Source: Bettongia penicillata ogilbyi (lineage: Eukaryota > Chordata > Mammalia > Diprotodontia > Potoroidae). Taken from it: a stretch of 64,000 bases of DNA. The notes beneath the pieces were generated by a model, which saw only the letters and a list, made by a program, of their open reading frames with translations, was not told where the DNA came from and ran no database searches. This document shows positions 1 through 12,053 of the stretch, piece after piece. Made by a program: the position numbers and the translations under genes. The number at the start of each line of letters is the position of its first letter. Within the stretch, counting starts at the first letter, position 1. The stretch spans positions 2,735,279 to 2,799,278 of the forward strand of contig JAJHZJ010000220.1 of assembly GCA_023548195.1 (NCBI GenBank). The letters run 5' to 3'.

Positions 1-2176
1 TATTCAGTTGGTCAACCACCATATTCTTATCTAGTTCCAGATTCACTTGACACTAAGCTGCTTCCTAATACAATTTGAAATTTTCTATTGCTATACTCCA
101 TTCTTTCACATTTAAAACAAATTTTTTCCTTTGATAGTCTTAACTTCTTATTTTTCCAGATGAATTTTATTATTTTTTCCCAGTTCTCTAAAAATAATTT
201 TGACATTTTGATTTGCATGGCACTTAAAAAATAAAGTAGAATTGTCATTTCCAATATATTGGCTTGGCCTACCCACAAGCAATGAATATTTCTCCAAGTG
301 TTTAAATCTGATGTTTTGTGAAAAGTGTCATGTAATTGTGTTCTTTTACTTTATGGGTTTGTCTTGGCAGGTGGACTACTAAGTATTTTATCTTGTCTGC
401 AATTAAGATGGAATTTCTCTTTCTATCTCTTAATGCTGTACTTTTTGGGTAGTATATAGAAATGGTAATGATTTATGTGAGCTTATTTTATTTCCTGGAA
501 CTTTACTGAAAATGTTATTTATTTCAAGTCGATTTTTGTTTTTAGTTTATTCTCTAGGATTCTTTAAGTATATGGACTTGCAAAGAATTATTTCTATTTA
601 CTCATTCCTGATTTTATATCTTAAAATTTCTTTTTCTTTTATTGTTATAGCTAACATTTCAATACAATATGGGATGATAGTGGTGATAATAGACGTCACT
701 GCTATAGCCCTGATCTTGGGAAGACTTCAAGTATATCTACCTTACAGACAATGTTTGCTGGTGGTTTTTGATAAATAATATACTCTATCTTTAAGAGGAC
801 CTTTTTGGTTCCTGTGCTTTCCATTGTTTTTAGTAGGAATGGGTGCTGTATTTTGTCAAAAGCTTTTTCTGCATCTTCTGAAATAATCATCATTCTGTTG
901 ATTTTGTTTTTGATATGGCAAATTACTCTGATAGTTTTCCAAATATTTAACCAACCTTGCATTTCTAGTCTAAATCCTGCCTTGACATGGTGTATGACCC
1001 TTGTGAAATATTTCTGTGATCTCCTTCCTCATAATTTATGTTTTAAAAATAATTGCAATGGTATTCATTTGGTAAATTGGTCTCTACTTCTTTTGTTTTT
1101 ATTCTTCCTGGTTTAGGTATCAGGACCATATTAGTGTTGTAAAATAAATTCAGTAGAACTCCTTTGTCTATTCTTCTAAGTAGCTTTATGTAGTATTGGA
1201 ACTATTCTTTAAATGTTTGGGAGGAAAACTTGTAAATCCATCTGCTCTTGAAAATATTTTCACAAGGAGCTTATTGATGACTTGTTCAATTTCTTTATTT
1301 CTAAGATAAGATTTTAACATAAGAATTCTTTTTCCTTTTCTGTTAATCTAGACCATGTATGAATATATAAATATTCATCCATTTTACTTAGGTTGTCTGA
1401 TTTATTAGCAAATAATTAAGCAAAATAGCTCCTGTTAATTGCATTTATTTCTTCTTTATTGGTGAATTTAGCCTCTTTCATTGTTGATGGTGGTTCTTTG
1501 ATTTTCTTATTTTTTAAAATCAAATTAGCCAAGGATTTATCTATTTTATTTTTCCCATAAAACTAGGTCTTCCTTGTTTCATTTATTACTTCAATGATGT
1601 ATTTTAATTTTATTAATCTCTCCTTTGACTTTCAAGATAAAAAATTTGGTGTTTGAGGATTTAAATTTGTTCTTGTTCTAGATTTTTCTAGTTGAATGCC
1701 CAATTCATTGACCTGATTTTTCTCTATTGTAGTGATGTAAGTATTTAAAGATATAAATTTACCCTTAAGTAATGTTCTAGCTGCATCCAATACGTTTGGG
1801 TATGATGTCCTATTGTTGTCATTTTCCTTAATGAAATAATTGATTGTTTCTACAATTTGTTCTTTGACATTCTTTAGATAATTTAGTTCTAGATTTAGTT
1901 CATATTACTTAGTTCTAGATTAATTTCCATCTATATTTCCATTACCATTTACTGAATATAATTTTAATGCCTTTTGATTTGAAAGGTATGCATTTAATAT
2001 TTCTGTTTTTCTGCATTTGGTTTTGAACTTTTTACATCCTAAACCATGATCAATTTTTGTTTAGTTGCTATGTAACTGAGAGAAAAGGTATATTCATTTC
2101 CATTATGATTCAGTTTTTTTCAGAGGTCTATCCTATCTAACTTTGCTAAAATTTTATTCATCACCTTAACTTCTTT
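1..2176 (-). mobile_element. LINE-1 fragment, antisense, ORF2 reverse-transcriptase to C-terminal region
   Basis: Read on the minus strand this is L1 ORF2. Around 702-962 it encodes the reverse-transcriptase block with 'DAEKAFDKIQHPFLLK', and around 27-278 it encodes the downstream C-terminal block ('IKFIWKNKKLRLSK'). The reading frame is broken many times, and the position where the catalytic FADD should lie (about 570-590) is unrecognisable. The element continues past the left edge of the window, so its 3' end is not seen. Its 5' limit near 2176 is where similarity to the other L1 copies fades; no 5' UTR is visible. Confidence 0.88.
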
Positions 2177-2454
2177 CTTGTGTATTCATTCATTGGTTAC
2201 TGACTGTGTTTCAGTGATCATATTTGCCAGTTTATTGAGTATTTTAGAATATAGTTTACCTGAAATAGGGTCATTGGGTGCTTTCATACAATGTCCTTAC
2301 TTATTTTAGGTATCAGCTCCCTAAGTTCTGTTTTTTCCAGTCCAATTCTTCTAGAGAAAATCCAGAGAAACCAGAAGTTGAATAGCTTTGTCTTTTCTCT
2401 CTCCATCCCATGCTAAAGTCTCATCCCTTCTTTTTCCTTCTCTGGAAAAATGAA
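2177..2454. other. unassigned spacer
   Basis: No coding potential or repeat family recognised. It may be a further decayed part of the adjoining L1, but I could not align it to the better copies in this window. Confidence 0.4.
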
Positions 2455-2695
2455 AAACAATAATAGCAACAACAAACCTTTTCAAATGTTCTGTGAAGTA
2501 TTTTACAAATATTATCACATTTTATCCTCACAACTCTAGGGAGTAGGTAGTAATATACAGATGAAGAAACTGAGGTAAAACAATGTTAAGTCACTTTCCC
2601 AGGGACCCCTATCTAGTATATGTCTAAGGTCATGTTTGAATTCAGGTCTTTCTGAATTCATCACTCTATCCACAGCACTACTATTCACTTTACAG
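2455..2695 (-). repeat. MIR-type SINE, antisense
   Basis: Shows the standard antisense MIR order: 'acaaatattatcacatttta', a 'gatgaagaaactgaggta' core, 'gttaagtcactttcccag', then the 'tgaattcaggtctttctga' block near the tRNA-like head. Diverged but continuous over about 240 bases. Confidence 0.85.
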
Positions 2696-3930
2696 AGGCA
2701 TGAAGCCACTGTAATGTCTGCCTATATGCTATCATGTAGTCATAGCTATGCTATTGGATATTGTTCACAGGTGTCTATGGCAGCGTATAGCCTTAGATCA
2801 TAGTATTTCAATATTTATGTACAGTGTGTACCAAGGGGGAGGTGATGATATCAAGTCAACTTGAGTGTAGCACAGTCCATCCCAATTTATCAGCTGAGCA
2901 CTTACTATCATTCTCTTATACTCAGTATCATTAGACACATGTAATTCAGGTAGTTTCATGATGAGCTAGATAGTTATGGACAGAGAATTAGAACATAGTT
3001 CTTATGATTTTGAGTTCAGTGTTTTTATTATCATACCATGATTCCTGTTCCAATTCAACTCATCTTCTTTCTCATTTAGAGGGATAGGAATCCCTAGAAA
3101 TTTGTCCCTTCCTTCCAAGTAGATAACCTTTTATATAGATACTTATATTTATAGTAATGGCATTCCACATAATGATCTGTTACAAATGTACAATGTAGGA
3201 AATTAAGCCCAAACTTGAGCTTTTAACTGATTTATTACTACATGTTCTCAAACTCTCTTACCATCAATTTTACTCAATATCAGCAACTATCAGAAGATCT
3301 TTACTCTTTTCCCATATGCCCACTGTAAAACGTTCCTTTGGTTTTTTGTTTTTGTTTTTGTTTTTTTTTTACATTCTCTTTCTTACATATGGAAATCCTG
3401 CCTTGAAGCTTGGATGGCTTCATATAATTTTCTCCATACTATTTTCTCTAACTGTTGATTTCAAATTATGGATTACATTCTCTTAGAGAAAAATAGATTC
3501 TCATCATTGAAATGTATGCAAGTTTCAGAATTTGTTAAAGAATTTACAGAAATATAAAAATGTACAGAAAATTATATTTGATTTTAATAATACTTTACTA
3601 TAAAATAGTCAAGGGACTTGCAATTGAGAGCTGGCATCAGGATTTTAAACAGTGTATTATAGCTTATTCTGAAAGTTTGCTGGCTTGGTCCAAAAGAAGT
3701 ATGCTGCTTTGTAAAGAGTAACCTGAGCTTTATGTTCCATGGATATCTCTGACACAAAGTGCTAGACTATCTAATAAGAAAATGGTCTTCGATGTGCCAT
3801 TAAGTCTCAAAAATTATGAAGTAGATATTATTTGTTTTTAGTAGCCTATTATCTCTGGCATTTCTGTACACTAAATCTCTGAAAGCTGAAGTGGACATTA
3901 TTCCTCCCTAGGCCCCTAGGTTGAGAGATA
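2696..3930. other. unique sequence, no gene seen
   Basis: No open frame with protein-like character and no repeat family that I recognise. A T-rich run lies at about 3341-3372. A weak MIR-like segment may exist near 2980-3050 but is too decayed to call. Confidence 0.5.
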
Positions 3931-4496
3931 TGTTAGGTTGCTGGGCAGGGTTGGATAATCTGCCTGCCTAGTTGGGCAGGCAGATTTTGTTGGGCCCCTG
4001 TCAAAAAGTTACTCCCCTTTGGGTTGTGAAATATCTGATTAATTGTTAACAGTCATTTTTTGTTTAGTCTATTTGCATGGTAACAACCTGTGCCCACTTA
4101 ATGTTAGACCCCTCTTGCCAGGCAACTACCTTTTGCCAAGCCCTCCCTTCCTTACAACTACTTTTTGTTGAATGACAACCAGTCTTTGATTGAATCCCTC
4201 TCCTGGCACCTCTTCTCTGTTGGGGTCCTCTGTCTAACAGTACCCTGACAACACCCTCTATTTTGGGGGCTCTTGCCTAACAACAAGCCCCCCACCCCCC
4301 TTGCTCTGTTAGAATTCTGTTTGTTGTGGAAACTTCAAGGCTGCACAAAGTAGTGCCAAAATGCTTAAAATGCACACACCCACCTCAGTTCGGGGCTGTC
4401 TCCTCTGGGTCTCTACATGAGGCAGCTGCCAGCCTGGCTAATAAATGACACTCTCGAAATTCCTAATTGATTTTGCCTGTGAATTATTCTTGGTCC
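3931..4496 (+). mobile_element. solo LTR-like sequence of endogenous retrovirus type
   Basis: The block has a retroviral LTR layout: a possible TG start at 3931, a C-rich U3-like stretch, an R-like segment ('ctcagttcggggctgtctc'), an AATAAA signal at 4440-4445, and a U5-like tail ending near 4496. It is GC-richer than its surroundings. No gag, pol or env remnant and no second LTR adjoin it, so it is a solo LTR if the call is right. I found no clear target-site duplication, and its right edge abuts the inverted RTE segment, so the exact end is uncertain. Confidence 0.55.
3957..3986. repeat. perfect 12-bp inverted repeat within the LTR-like block
   Basis: Arms 'aatctgcctgcc' (3957-3968) and 'ggcaggcagatt' (3975-3986) pair perfectly around a 6-base loop. 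Confidence 0.9.
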
Positions 4497-4499
4497 ATC

Positions 4500-6300
4500 C
4501 ATTTCAAAAGCTACTCACTCCTTTTCTACTCCACTGTTACAAACTCTGTGTTGGCTCAACTTTCCCTCCAAGTCAGCAACAAACTGGGCACACTCATAGA
4601 AGAGCTCTCATTTTTTGACATTAATTCTTCTGGTAGTCATTTTGCCTTGAGGGCAGTGCTTTTGATGAATGCAAATATTTAGCTAGGAAAGGATAAGTCT
4701 ATGATCAGTCCAGCACTCTGCACCACACATTGCCTTTGTCACTGTCACATCTTATCTGTCTCTTCTCCTTACAATCACATAGTCTATTAGATGTCAATGT
4801 TTGCTGTGAGGGTGCATTCATGAAATTTTATTGTGTTTAGGTAAATGGAAGACAGTTTTGGTGATGAGAAGGTCATACGATGCACAAGTATTCAGCTGAA
4901 ATGACCATTACTGTTGTTTTTTTCCAATTCCATTCCTCCCTAGGACTCCCTGACAAGTCTTGTAGTCTGAGCCTATTTTAGCATTAAAGTTAACCCAGAA
5001 TTATAAGCTTGTCCTCTTTTGGCACATTGATGACAAGCATCTGTAGGTCTTCATAAAAATTTTCTTTGACTTCATCAGTGTTTGTCATGGTGGGAACATA
5101 GGCACTGATGATGGTGGCATGACGTTTTCCGACGAGTGGCAATTGCATTATGATGAGCCTGTCATTCACTCTTTTTGGAAGACATACCAGCTTGCTAATT
5201 ACATTTGTTTGTTTGCAAAACCCATTCCAACTTCACGGCACTACCTTTCACTGCATCCACTCCAGAAAAAGGTGTATCCAGCTCCAACTTCAGTAAGCTG
5301 GCCTCCATTTGCCAACCTTGTTTCACTCAGGACTACTACTTGGATGCAATACCTGTTGAATTATATTGCAACAAGAACAGGTCTACTGGATTTTTTGTTG
5401 TCAATTAGTGTGAGCACATGCATGTGCTGATGGTGAGTGAAATTATGTTTGCTGTTTTCTTTGTACATTTTGCATGCTTTTTTTGTGTATGTGTGTTTTG
5501 ACCACATAGTGGAATTTCCTGCCTGCTGTGGTAATTAGGCCAAGGTTGGGTTAGCAGACAGTATTTAGGGCACCTCCTTTAGCCCCCGTCTTCACACCAG
5601 ATGAGAAATATGATCCTTTAAAGGTTGCTCACATGTTCAGGGGACTTCCAGTGAGAAACGACCCCATGGCCTGGACCACTTGTGTGCAGGGTTGTGCACA
5701 CAAGTGCACTACAGCTCCCAATGGATTTGCACCTGCTGCTTCATCACTTGCCTGTTGCCTCAGGACTTTGAGGCATAATAGTGAAATGGTATGGGTGATG
5801 TCTTTTGATTCATGAGTAAATTGAATTTAAGTGAGGCAGAGTTGCACAAAGCCATCAGCCTCACTTTCACCTCCAAAGTTATCACAGTCCAGTGACAGGA
5901 CACAGTCATGACAGCTGGCAATGGCTCAGGATGCGGGAAATGACCATGGCATCTTCAGCATCTAACCAAGCTCTAAGTGTTCCACATCACCTGTGTCATT
6001 TGCCTTCATAGATGTTGGAACAAATTGTTCTCATCTGCCTATTCCACCACAGGAAGTCTTCATATGCTTGGGGTAAAAACTCCCCTACCTCACCAATGGG
6101 TTTGAGAACCCTTGGTTACCCTCAACCTGGTTTGGCCCATCTGTAGAAGCAGTTTACCAGGGTATGGCTGCTATGCATGCTGCAGCTTCTTTGAGCCACA
6201 GGGGAGAGTTAGGTGGAACAAGAGGACACTAAAGGTAGAAAGAGCCCTGAAAAAGGCTCAGTAGCCATCACACCAAAGGTACTGGTCTTGCACCTCATGT
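4500..6300 (-). mobile_element. RTE-type LINE, inverted 5' part (5' UTR and endonuclease region)
   Basis: On the minus strand this runs from a 5' UTR-like leader (about 6300 down to 5480) into the apurinic-type endonuclease domain (about 5450 down to 4950), then linker sequence down to about 4500. It belongs to the same element as the plus-strand RTE reverse transcriptase that begins near 6320, but points the opposite way, as in a 5' inversion during insertion. The leader around 5831-5900 resembles the body of the SINE at 44766-45086. Confidence 0.8.
4950..5450 (-). pseudogene. RTE endonuclease domain remnant
   Basis: On the minus strand the segment near 5190-5130 reads 'LPKRVNDRLIIMQL', followed through 5075 by 'HATIISAYVPTMTNT', matching the beta-strand and AYxP part of RTE/BovB endonucleases, which nick target DNA to prime reverse transcription. 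Downstream, 'KEDKLIILG' near 5010 precedes the place where the metal-binding GDFNA motif should lie; there (about 4985-5000) the frame is broken and the Asp codon appears changed. The domain is inactive. It is upside down relative to its own reverse transcriptase. Confidence 0.78.
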
Positions 6301-7930
6301 CAGATATAATAGGCTACTATGACAACAGGAGGTTATCCCCCAGGAATTCTGGGATGCCTCCATTGTCCATCTCTATAAGTGTAAAGGGAATAGATTGCCC
6401 TGTGACAGTCAGGGCGATATATCTCTTAGTCATTGCTGGCAAAGTTGTTGCTAGAGTCCTCTTTAATTGGCTGATCCTTCACCTAGAAGATGGCCATAAG
6501 CCTGAGAGTCAGTGTGGCTTCAGAAAGGGCCAAGGAACAGTCAATATGGTGTTTGCTGCCCAACAACTTTAAGAGAAATGCCAGGAGCAGGCCTTTGACA
6601 CTCTTAGTTGTGAGGGTTTATCAAAATTATGTCAAAATTTGGTTGCCCAGAGAAGTTCATCAATATTGTACATCTATTTCATGATGGCATGTTTGCTAAT
6701 GGATAATGGACAAAGCTCTCGTGCCTTCCCCGTCACCAACAGAGTGAAACAGGTCTGTGTGCTTGCTCCCGTGCTTTTTAGCATGCTGTTTTCTATCATG
6801 TTTACAAATGATTTCAATGAGGATGAACACAGCATCAAGTTCAACTACTGTACTGACAGCAAGTTCTTCAGTTTGAAAAGGCTGCAAGCCAAGACCAAAG
6901 TGGAGGGAGTACTGGTGCATGATTTTGTTTGCAGATGATCATGCACTGAATGCAGGCTCTGAAGCAGAGATGCAGCAAAATATGGATTAATTCTCTGCTT
7001 TCTGTCCTAATTTTGGTCTAATAATTAACACCAATAAAATACAGGTGCTCTATCAGTCACCACCACACCTCCATGCATGGAACCATTGGCTTCAACAAAT
7101 GGAGGAGTTTTGAAGGCTGTGGATAAGTTCACTTACTTTGGTAGTGTACTTTCCAGGGATGTACACATTGACAATGAGGTTGATGCATGTGTTGCCAGAC
7201 CTAGCTCAGTATTTGAGAGGCTCTGAAGAAAAGTATGAGAGAAAAGAGATACTAGACTGACTACAAAACTGAAGGTCTATGGAGTCATTCTGCTGAGCTT
7301 ATGGTTATATACTTGTGAAACATGGATAGTCCACAAGCACTATGCCAGGAAATTGAATTGCTTCCATTTGAACTGTCTTAGGAAGATTCTGAGGCTCACT
7401 TGGCAGGATAAGGTACCAGACACTGAAGTCCTTCCTCATGCTGAACTGCCAAGTATAAAAACTTTGCTTCAGAGAGTGCAACTCTGATGAGCTGGCCAGG
7501 TTACTTGAATGCAAAATGTATACTTGCCAAAGAAGATTGTTTTAGGGAGAATTAGCATGGAGCAGACTATTGCATAGTGGCCAGAAGAAATGATACAAGG
7601 ACACTCTCAAGGTCTCTCTCAGGAACTTTAGATTTGACTGCAACATGGGCGACACTGGCACAGGACCCCCCTGCATGGCATGCCCACATCAGAAAGGGTG
7701 CTGTACTCTTTGAGCAAAGCAGAATTGAGACAGCACAAAGTAAATGCAGGATGTGAAAATTTGGGATATCCACTTCAAATATTCATATGGATTATCTGTG
7801 CGCAACCTGTGATAGAACATTCCAAGCTCATATTGGTCTGATCAGCCACAGTCGGACACACTGAAATTTCACTTTATCATGGTGATTTCATTTTGGTCCT
7901 CTTCGAAGATGAAGGATAACAACCAGTCTC
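6301..7930 (+). mobile_element. RTE-type LINE, 3' part (reverse transcriptase to 3' tail)
   Basis: Sense-strand RTE from the fingers of the reverse transcriptase through the C-terminus and short 3' UTR, ending near 'gaaggataacaaccag' (about 7905-7922). RTE elements typically end in short repeats rather than a long poly(A), and no poly(A) is seen. The inversion junction with the minus-strand part lies at about 6290-6325. Several hundred bases of the linker between endonuclease and RT appear to be missing. Confidence 0.85.
6325..7864 (+). pseudogene. RTE reverse transcriptase with C-terminal C2H2 finger, frameshifted
   Basis: Family role: RNA-dependent DNA polymerase of an autonomous LINE. Visible blocks in order: an 'LLVIAGKVVARVLFNWLI' segment, 'PESQCGFRKGQGT' and 'MVFAAQQL' (to about 6570), then in shifted frames 'DNGQSSRAFPVTN', 'VLAPVLFSMLF', and the catalytic FADD codons at 6928-6939, which are intact but out of frame with the preceding 99-codon stretch. 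The end of the protein is preserved: 7799-7861 reads 'CATCDRTFQAHIGLISHSR' then TH and a stop at 7862-7864, a C2H2-type finger known at the end of this family. Multiple frameshifts and stops make it non-functional. Confidence 0.85.
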
Positions 7931-7934
7931 TGGC

Positions 7935-8115
7935 ATAAGATCATATAATTTTATTCCTGGAGTAGGATGTAGAAATCATTTAGATTAATTCCCTCATTTT
8001 TAGATAAGGAGACAGAGGCATAGAAAGTTGAATGACTTTTCTAAAGACACACGGTTGTTTTTGTGAGAATTAAAACTCCTAACTCCTGAGCCTCCCTATT
8101 TAGCCAGACCCCGTT
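7935..8115 (-). repeat. MIR/CORE-type SINE remnant, antisense
   Basis: Contains 'ctcatttttagataaggaga', then a decayed 'gttaagtgacttgccc' equivalent, then 'aaaactcctaactcctgagc'. The order matches antisense MIR-like SINEs. Confidence 0.65.
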
Positions 8116-8426
8116 CCAAAGGTCCCTGCTCTCTCTCTTAGATAGCTGACTCTGTTGAGTTTCCTCATCATAAGATCAAGGGATACAATGAATGTCATCT
8201 TATTCCTTTTTTAACTCTAAAGCTATGAATCAACATTCATTTTATGGCATAAAATATTAAGTGATTAGGGTTTAAAATTATTTCTGACCATAAGAGAGAT
8301 CTATATCTGTTTTACAATAATAAGAGACTAAAATTAACTTCAAGATTTCATAAACTGGCTTGCTAGTTATATAATGAAGAAGTCATGAAACTGAGTAAGA
8401 AACTTTTGAACAAACTTTTTTCTTTT
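8116..8426. other. unique spacer, nothing recognised
   Basis: AT-rich sequence between a MIR remnant and an L1 3' end. No gene or structured element seen. Confidence 0.5.
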
Positions 8427-11215
8427 CTCAATTAATAGTGTCTTATTTTTTTTTCCAATTACATGTAAAGATAGTTTTCAACCTTCACTTTTGTAAGATT
8501 TAGAGTTCCAAATAGTTCTCCCTCTCTCCCTTCTCCTCAAGAAAGCAAGCAATCTGATACAGGTTATATGTGTACAATCGTGTTAAACATATTTGCACAT
8601 TAGTCACATTGCGTATGAAGAATCAGAACAAAAGGGAAAAACCAGGAGAAAGAAAAACATCAGAAAAGTGAAAACAGTATGTTTTAATACTCTTCTTACT
8701 CCATAGGGCTTTCTCTGGATATGAATAGAATTTTCCATCATGAATCTTTTGGAATTAGCCGGAATCATTTTATTGTTGAGAAAACTAAGTCTATCATAGT
8801 TGATCATCACATAATATTCCTATTACTGTGTGCAATATTCTCCTGATTTTGCTCACTTCACTCAGCATTAGTTCATATAAATCTTTACTAGTTTTTTCTG
8901 TAATCTGCATGCTCATCATTTCCTATAGCACCATATTATTCCATTATATTTATATGTCCCAACTTGTTCAGCCATTCTCCAATTAACAGGCATCTCCTCA
9001 ATTTCCAATTTTTTGTCACCACAAAATATGCTGCAATTAATGGTTTTGTGTATGTGATTCCTATTCCCTTTATATGATTATTTTGAGATAGAGACCTAGT
9101 AGTGATATTGCTGCATTAAAGAGTATGCACAGTTTTATAGCCCTTTAGGAACAGATCCAAATTGCTCTTCAGAATGGTGGGATTCATCCACAAGTCCCCC
9201 AACAGTGCATAAGTGTTCCAAGTTTCCTAGATCTTCCCTAATATTTATCATTTTGCTTTTCTGTCATATTAGCCATTCTGATAGTTGTGAGAAGGTACCT
9301 CAGATTGTTTTTATTTGCTTTTCTCTAATCAATGTGATTTAGAGAAGTTTTCATATGACTATAGACAGCTTTAATTTCTTCAACTGAAAAATGCCTGTTC
9401 ATGTCATTCCACCTTTTGTCATTTGAGGAATGACTTTTATTCTTACAAATTTTAATCAGTTCTCCATATATTTGAGAAACAAGGCATTTATCAGAAACAT
9501 TGACCACAAAAATTGTTTCCAAAGTTTCTGCTTTCTTTCTAATTTTGATTGCATTGTTTTGTTTTTGCAAAACCTTTTTCATTTAATCAAAATGATCCTT
9601 TTTGCATTTCATAATGATCTCTATAATTTGTTTGGTTTTAAATTCTTCCCTTCTCAATAGATCTGATCGATAAACTATTTCTTGCTCTCTTAGTTTGTTT
9701 ATAGTATCACCATTATGTTTGAATCATGTATCTGTTTCAACTTTATCTTGGTATTATTGGATGTGAGATGTTAATCTGTGACTTATTTCTGCCATACTAT
9801 TTTTTCCAGAAGTCTGCCATACAGTTTTCCCAGGAGGTTTTATTAAATAATTCTTATTCCAGAAGGTAGAGTCTTTGGGTTTATCTAGCAGTTGATTTTA
9901 ATAGTAATTGATACTGTGCCTTATGTATCTAATCTATTCCATTTATCTACCACTATTTCTTAGACAGTAGGAGACAATTTTGATGCTTTTCTCTTTATAA
10001 TATGGTTTTACACCTGGTATTGCTATTCCACTTTCTTTTGATTTTTTTCATTAATTCTCTTGCTATTCTTGACCTTTTGTTCTTCCAGATGAAGGTTGTC
10101 TTCATTTTTTTCTAGCTCTATGAAATAATTCTTGGTAACTTGATTGGTATGACATTGAATAAGTGAATTAATTTAGGTAGAATTATCATTTTTATTACAT
10201 TAGCTTGACCTACCATTAAGCAATTGATATTTTTCTAATTGTTCAGATCTGACCTTATCTGTATGAAAAGTGTTTTGGAATTGTGTTCATATAGCTCCTG
10301 AGTTTGTCTTGGCAGGTAGACTAACAAACATATTATATTGTCTGCTTATATTTTAAATGAAATTCCTCTTTCTACCTTTTGCTTCTGGGATTTTTTGGTA
10401 ACATAGAGAAATGCTATTGAGTTTTGTGGGATTTTTTTATATCCTGTATCTTTTCTAAAGTTGTTAATTACTTAAATCAGTTTTTTAGTTGATTCTCTAA
10501 GATTCTTTAAATATAACGTCATATAATATACAAGGAAAGATAACTTTGTTTCCTCATTGCTTATTCTAGTAGCTTCAATTTATTTTCTTCTCTTATTGCT
10601 AAAGTTAACATTTCTAATATAATATTTCCCCCCTCATCTTACTGAAGATGTTTTTAAGTTATCCTCATTACATATAATGCTTGCTATTGATTTGAAGTAG
10701 ATACTACTTGCCATTTTAATGAAAACCACATTTATTCCTAAGTTCTCTAGAGTAAAATTTTAGTGGAATATGTCCTGCCTTTTATCAAAAGCTTTTGCTG
10801 CATCTATTGAGATAATCACAATTTTTGTTAGTTGTGTTATTGATATGAGTAGTTATACTCATAGTTTTCCTAATCTTGAACCTGCCCTATATTCATGATA
10901 TATTACCCATCTAGTTGTAGTGTGTTAACCTCATGATGAATGGCTGTCATTTCTTTGCTAATATTTTATTTAATGTTTTGCATCAATTTTATTCAGGAAA
11001 ATTGGTATATAATGTTGTTTGTATGTTTTAACTCTGCCTGGTTTATATGCATAAGCACAATATTCATGTCATAAAAGGAATTTGTTAAGATTCCACATTT
11101 TTCCCAAATAGTTTCTATCATATTAGAATCAATTGTTCTTTAAATGTTTGGAAGAATTCACTTGTAAATACATCTGTCTATGGATATTTTTTATTAGAGT
11201 TGAACAGACAATCTT
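8427..11215 (-). mobile_element. LINE-1, antisense, 5'-truncated (3' UTR plus ORF2 C-terminal half)
   Basis: On the minus strand the element ends near 8427-8460 in an A-rich terminus preceded by the marsupial-type L1 3' end ('agttttcaaccttcactttt' on the plus strand). It then runs upstream through the ORF2 C-terminus and reverse-transcriptase region to about 11215, where it stops before the endonuclease. This is normal 5' truncation. The FADD site is decayed and no long frame survives. It gives a useful colinear reference for judging internal deletions in the other copies. Confidence 0.9.
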
Positions 11216-11936
11216 AATCAATAACTGTTTACCACATATGTGATTCTCTATTGTACCAAATTCTCAGCCAACTCTAACATCATTAATAACTTGCTATAAA
11301 ATTAGTCAGGTAGAACTCATATGTGGGGCCATTCAAAAATTTATTTGTTACAACTGATTTGGATGTTGTATGTTTCCCCCCACACTATGGTTTATAAAGA
11401 AATAGCTGTGTCTGACAAACATCTCCAAAATTATTGTAGTGAAAAACAGCCTGTTTCTGCCTAGAAGACAGAAAAGTAAATATTCAGTAATTCTATAGTT
11501 AAACTGAACAATATAGAGTTAAATTAGATAATGCAAAATAATTCATAATATTTAAGTGAGTTGTCCCTCACACTAACACTAATAGAAGTGCCACACTTTA
11601 TTTTTTTAAACAAGTGTTAATCATCAAACCCTGGAAAGTCTGTTCATCCACATATAAAAGTTGGCAGGAGATCCCCCTCTGGCACGTCTGCTACCTTGGC
11701 ATGGAATGGCTGGAGGAGGTTAGTACTTATAATTTACTTAATTATCTCTGAAAGAATGAGTTGAGTGTCAGCAAATAAAGATGCAAACCCAAGGTTGAAA
11801 AGGCAATACAGATTTGATCACAGTATAAAAATTAAAATTCAGCCATTTTAAAGGACCAAGAGGCCACATGGAAGAATATGCATTCAAAGGATTTTTTTTG
11901 AAATAAATCCCTCCTGCTATTTTACAGTGCTAAATT
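11216..11936. other. unique sequence, no gene seen
   Basis: AT-rich single-copy-looking DNA without repeat families or coding character that I recognise. Confidence 0.5.
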
Positions 11937-12053
11937 ATCTGATCATTTCAGTCAGTTCAGTTTGTACTGTAGCCAGTCACCATGATGTTTGGCCTATTTG
12001 CCAAATAACCATTTTTAATGGAGTTTTGACCGCAGTGACTGAAATGATTAGAT
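11937..12053. repeat. 18-bp inverted repeat with an 81-base spacer
   Basis: Arm 11937-11954 ('atctgatcatttcagtca') and arm 12036-12053 ('tgactgaaatgattagat') are reverse complements with one mismatch (17 of 18). The spacer contains a smaller TTTGGC/GCCAAA hairpin near 11978-11996. No flanking target duplication is evident, so a small transposon is not shown; a structured RNA or regulatory element is possible. Confidence 0.8.

Noticed and set aside
3931..7930. LTR followed by a pol-like reverse transcriptase, read as a provirus
   Set aside because: The reverse transcriptase is of the RTE LINE type (FADD context, C-terminal finger, own endonuclease), is split by an inversion, and no second LTR exists.
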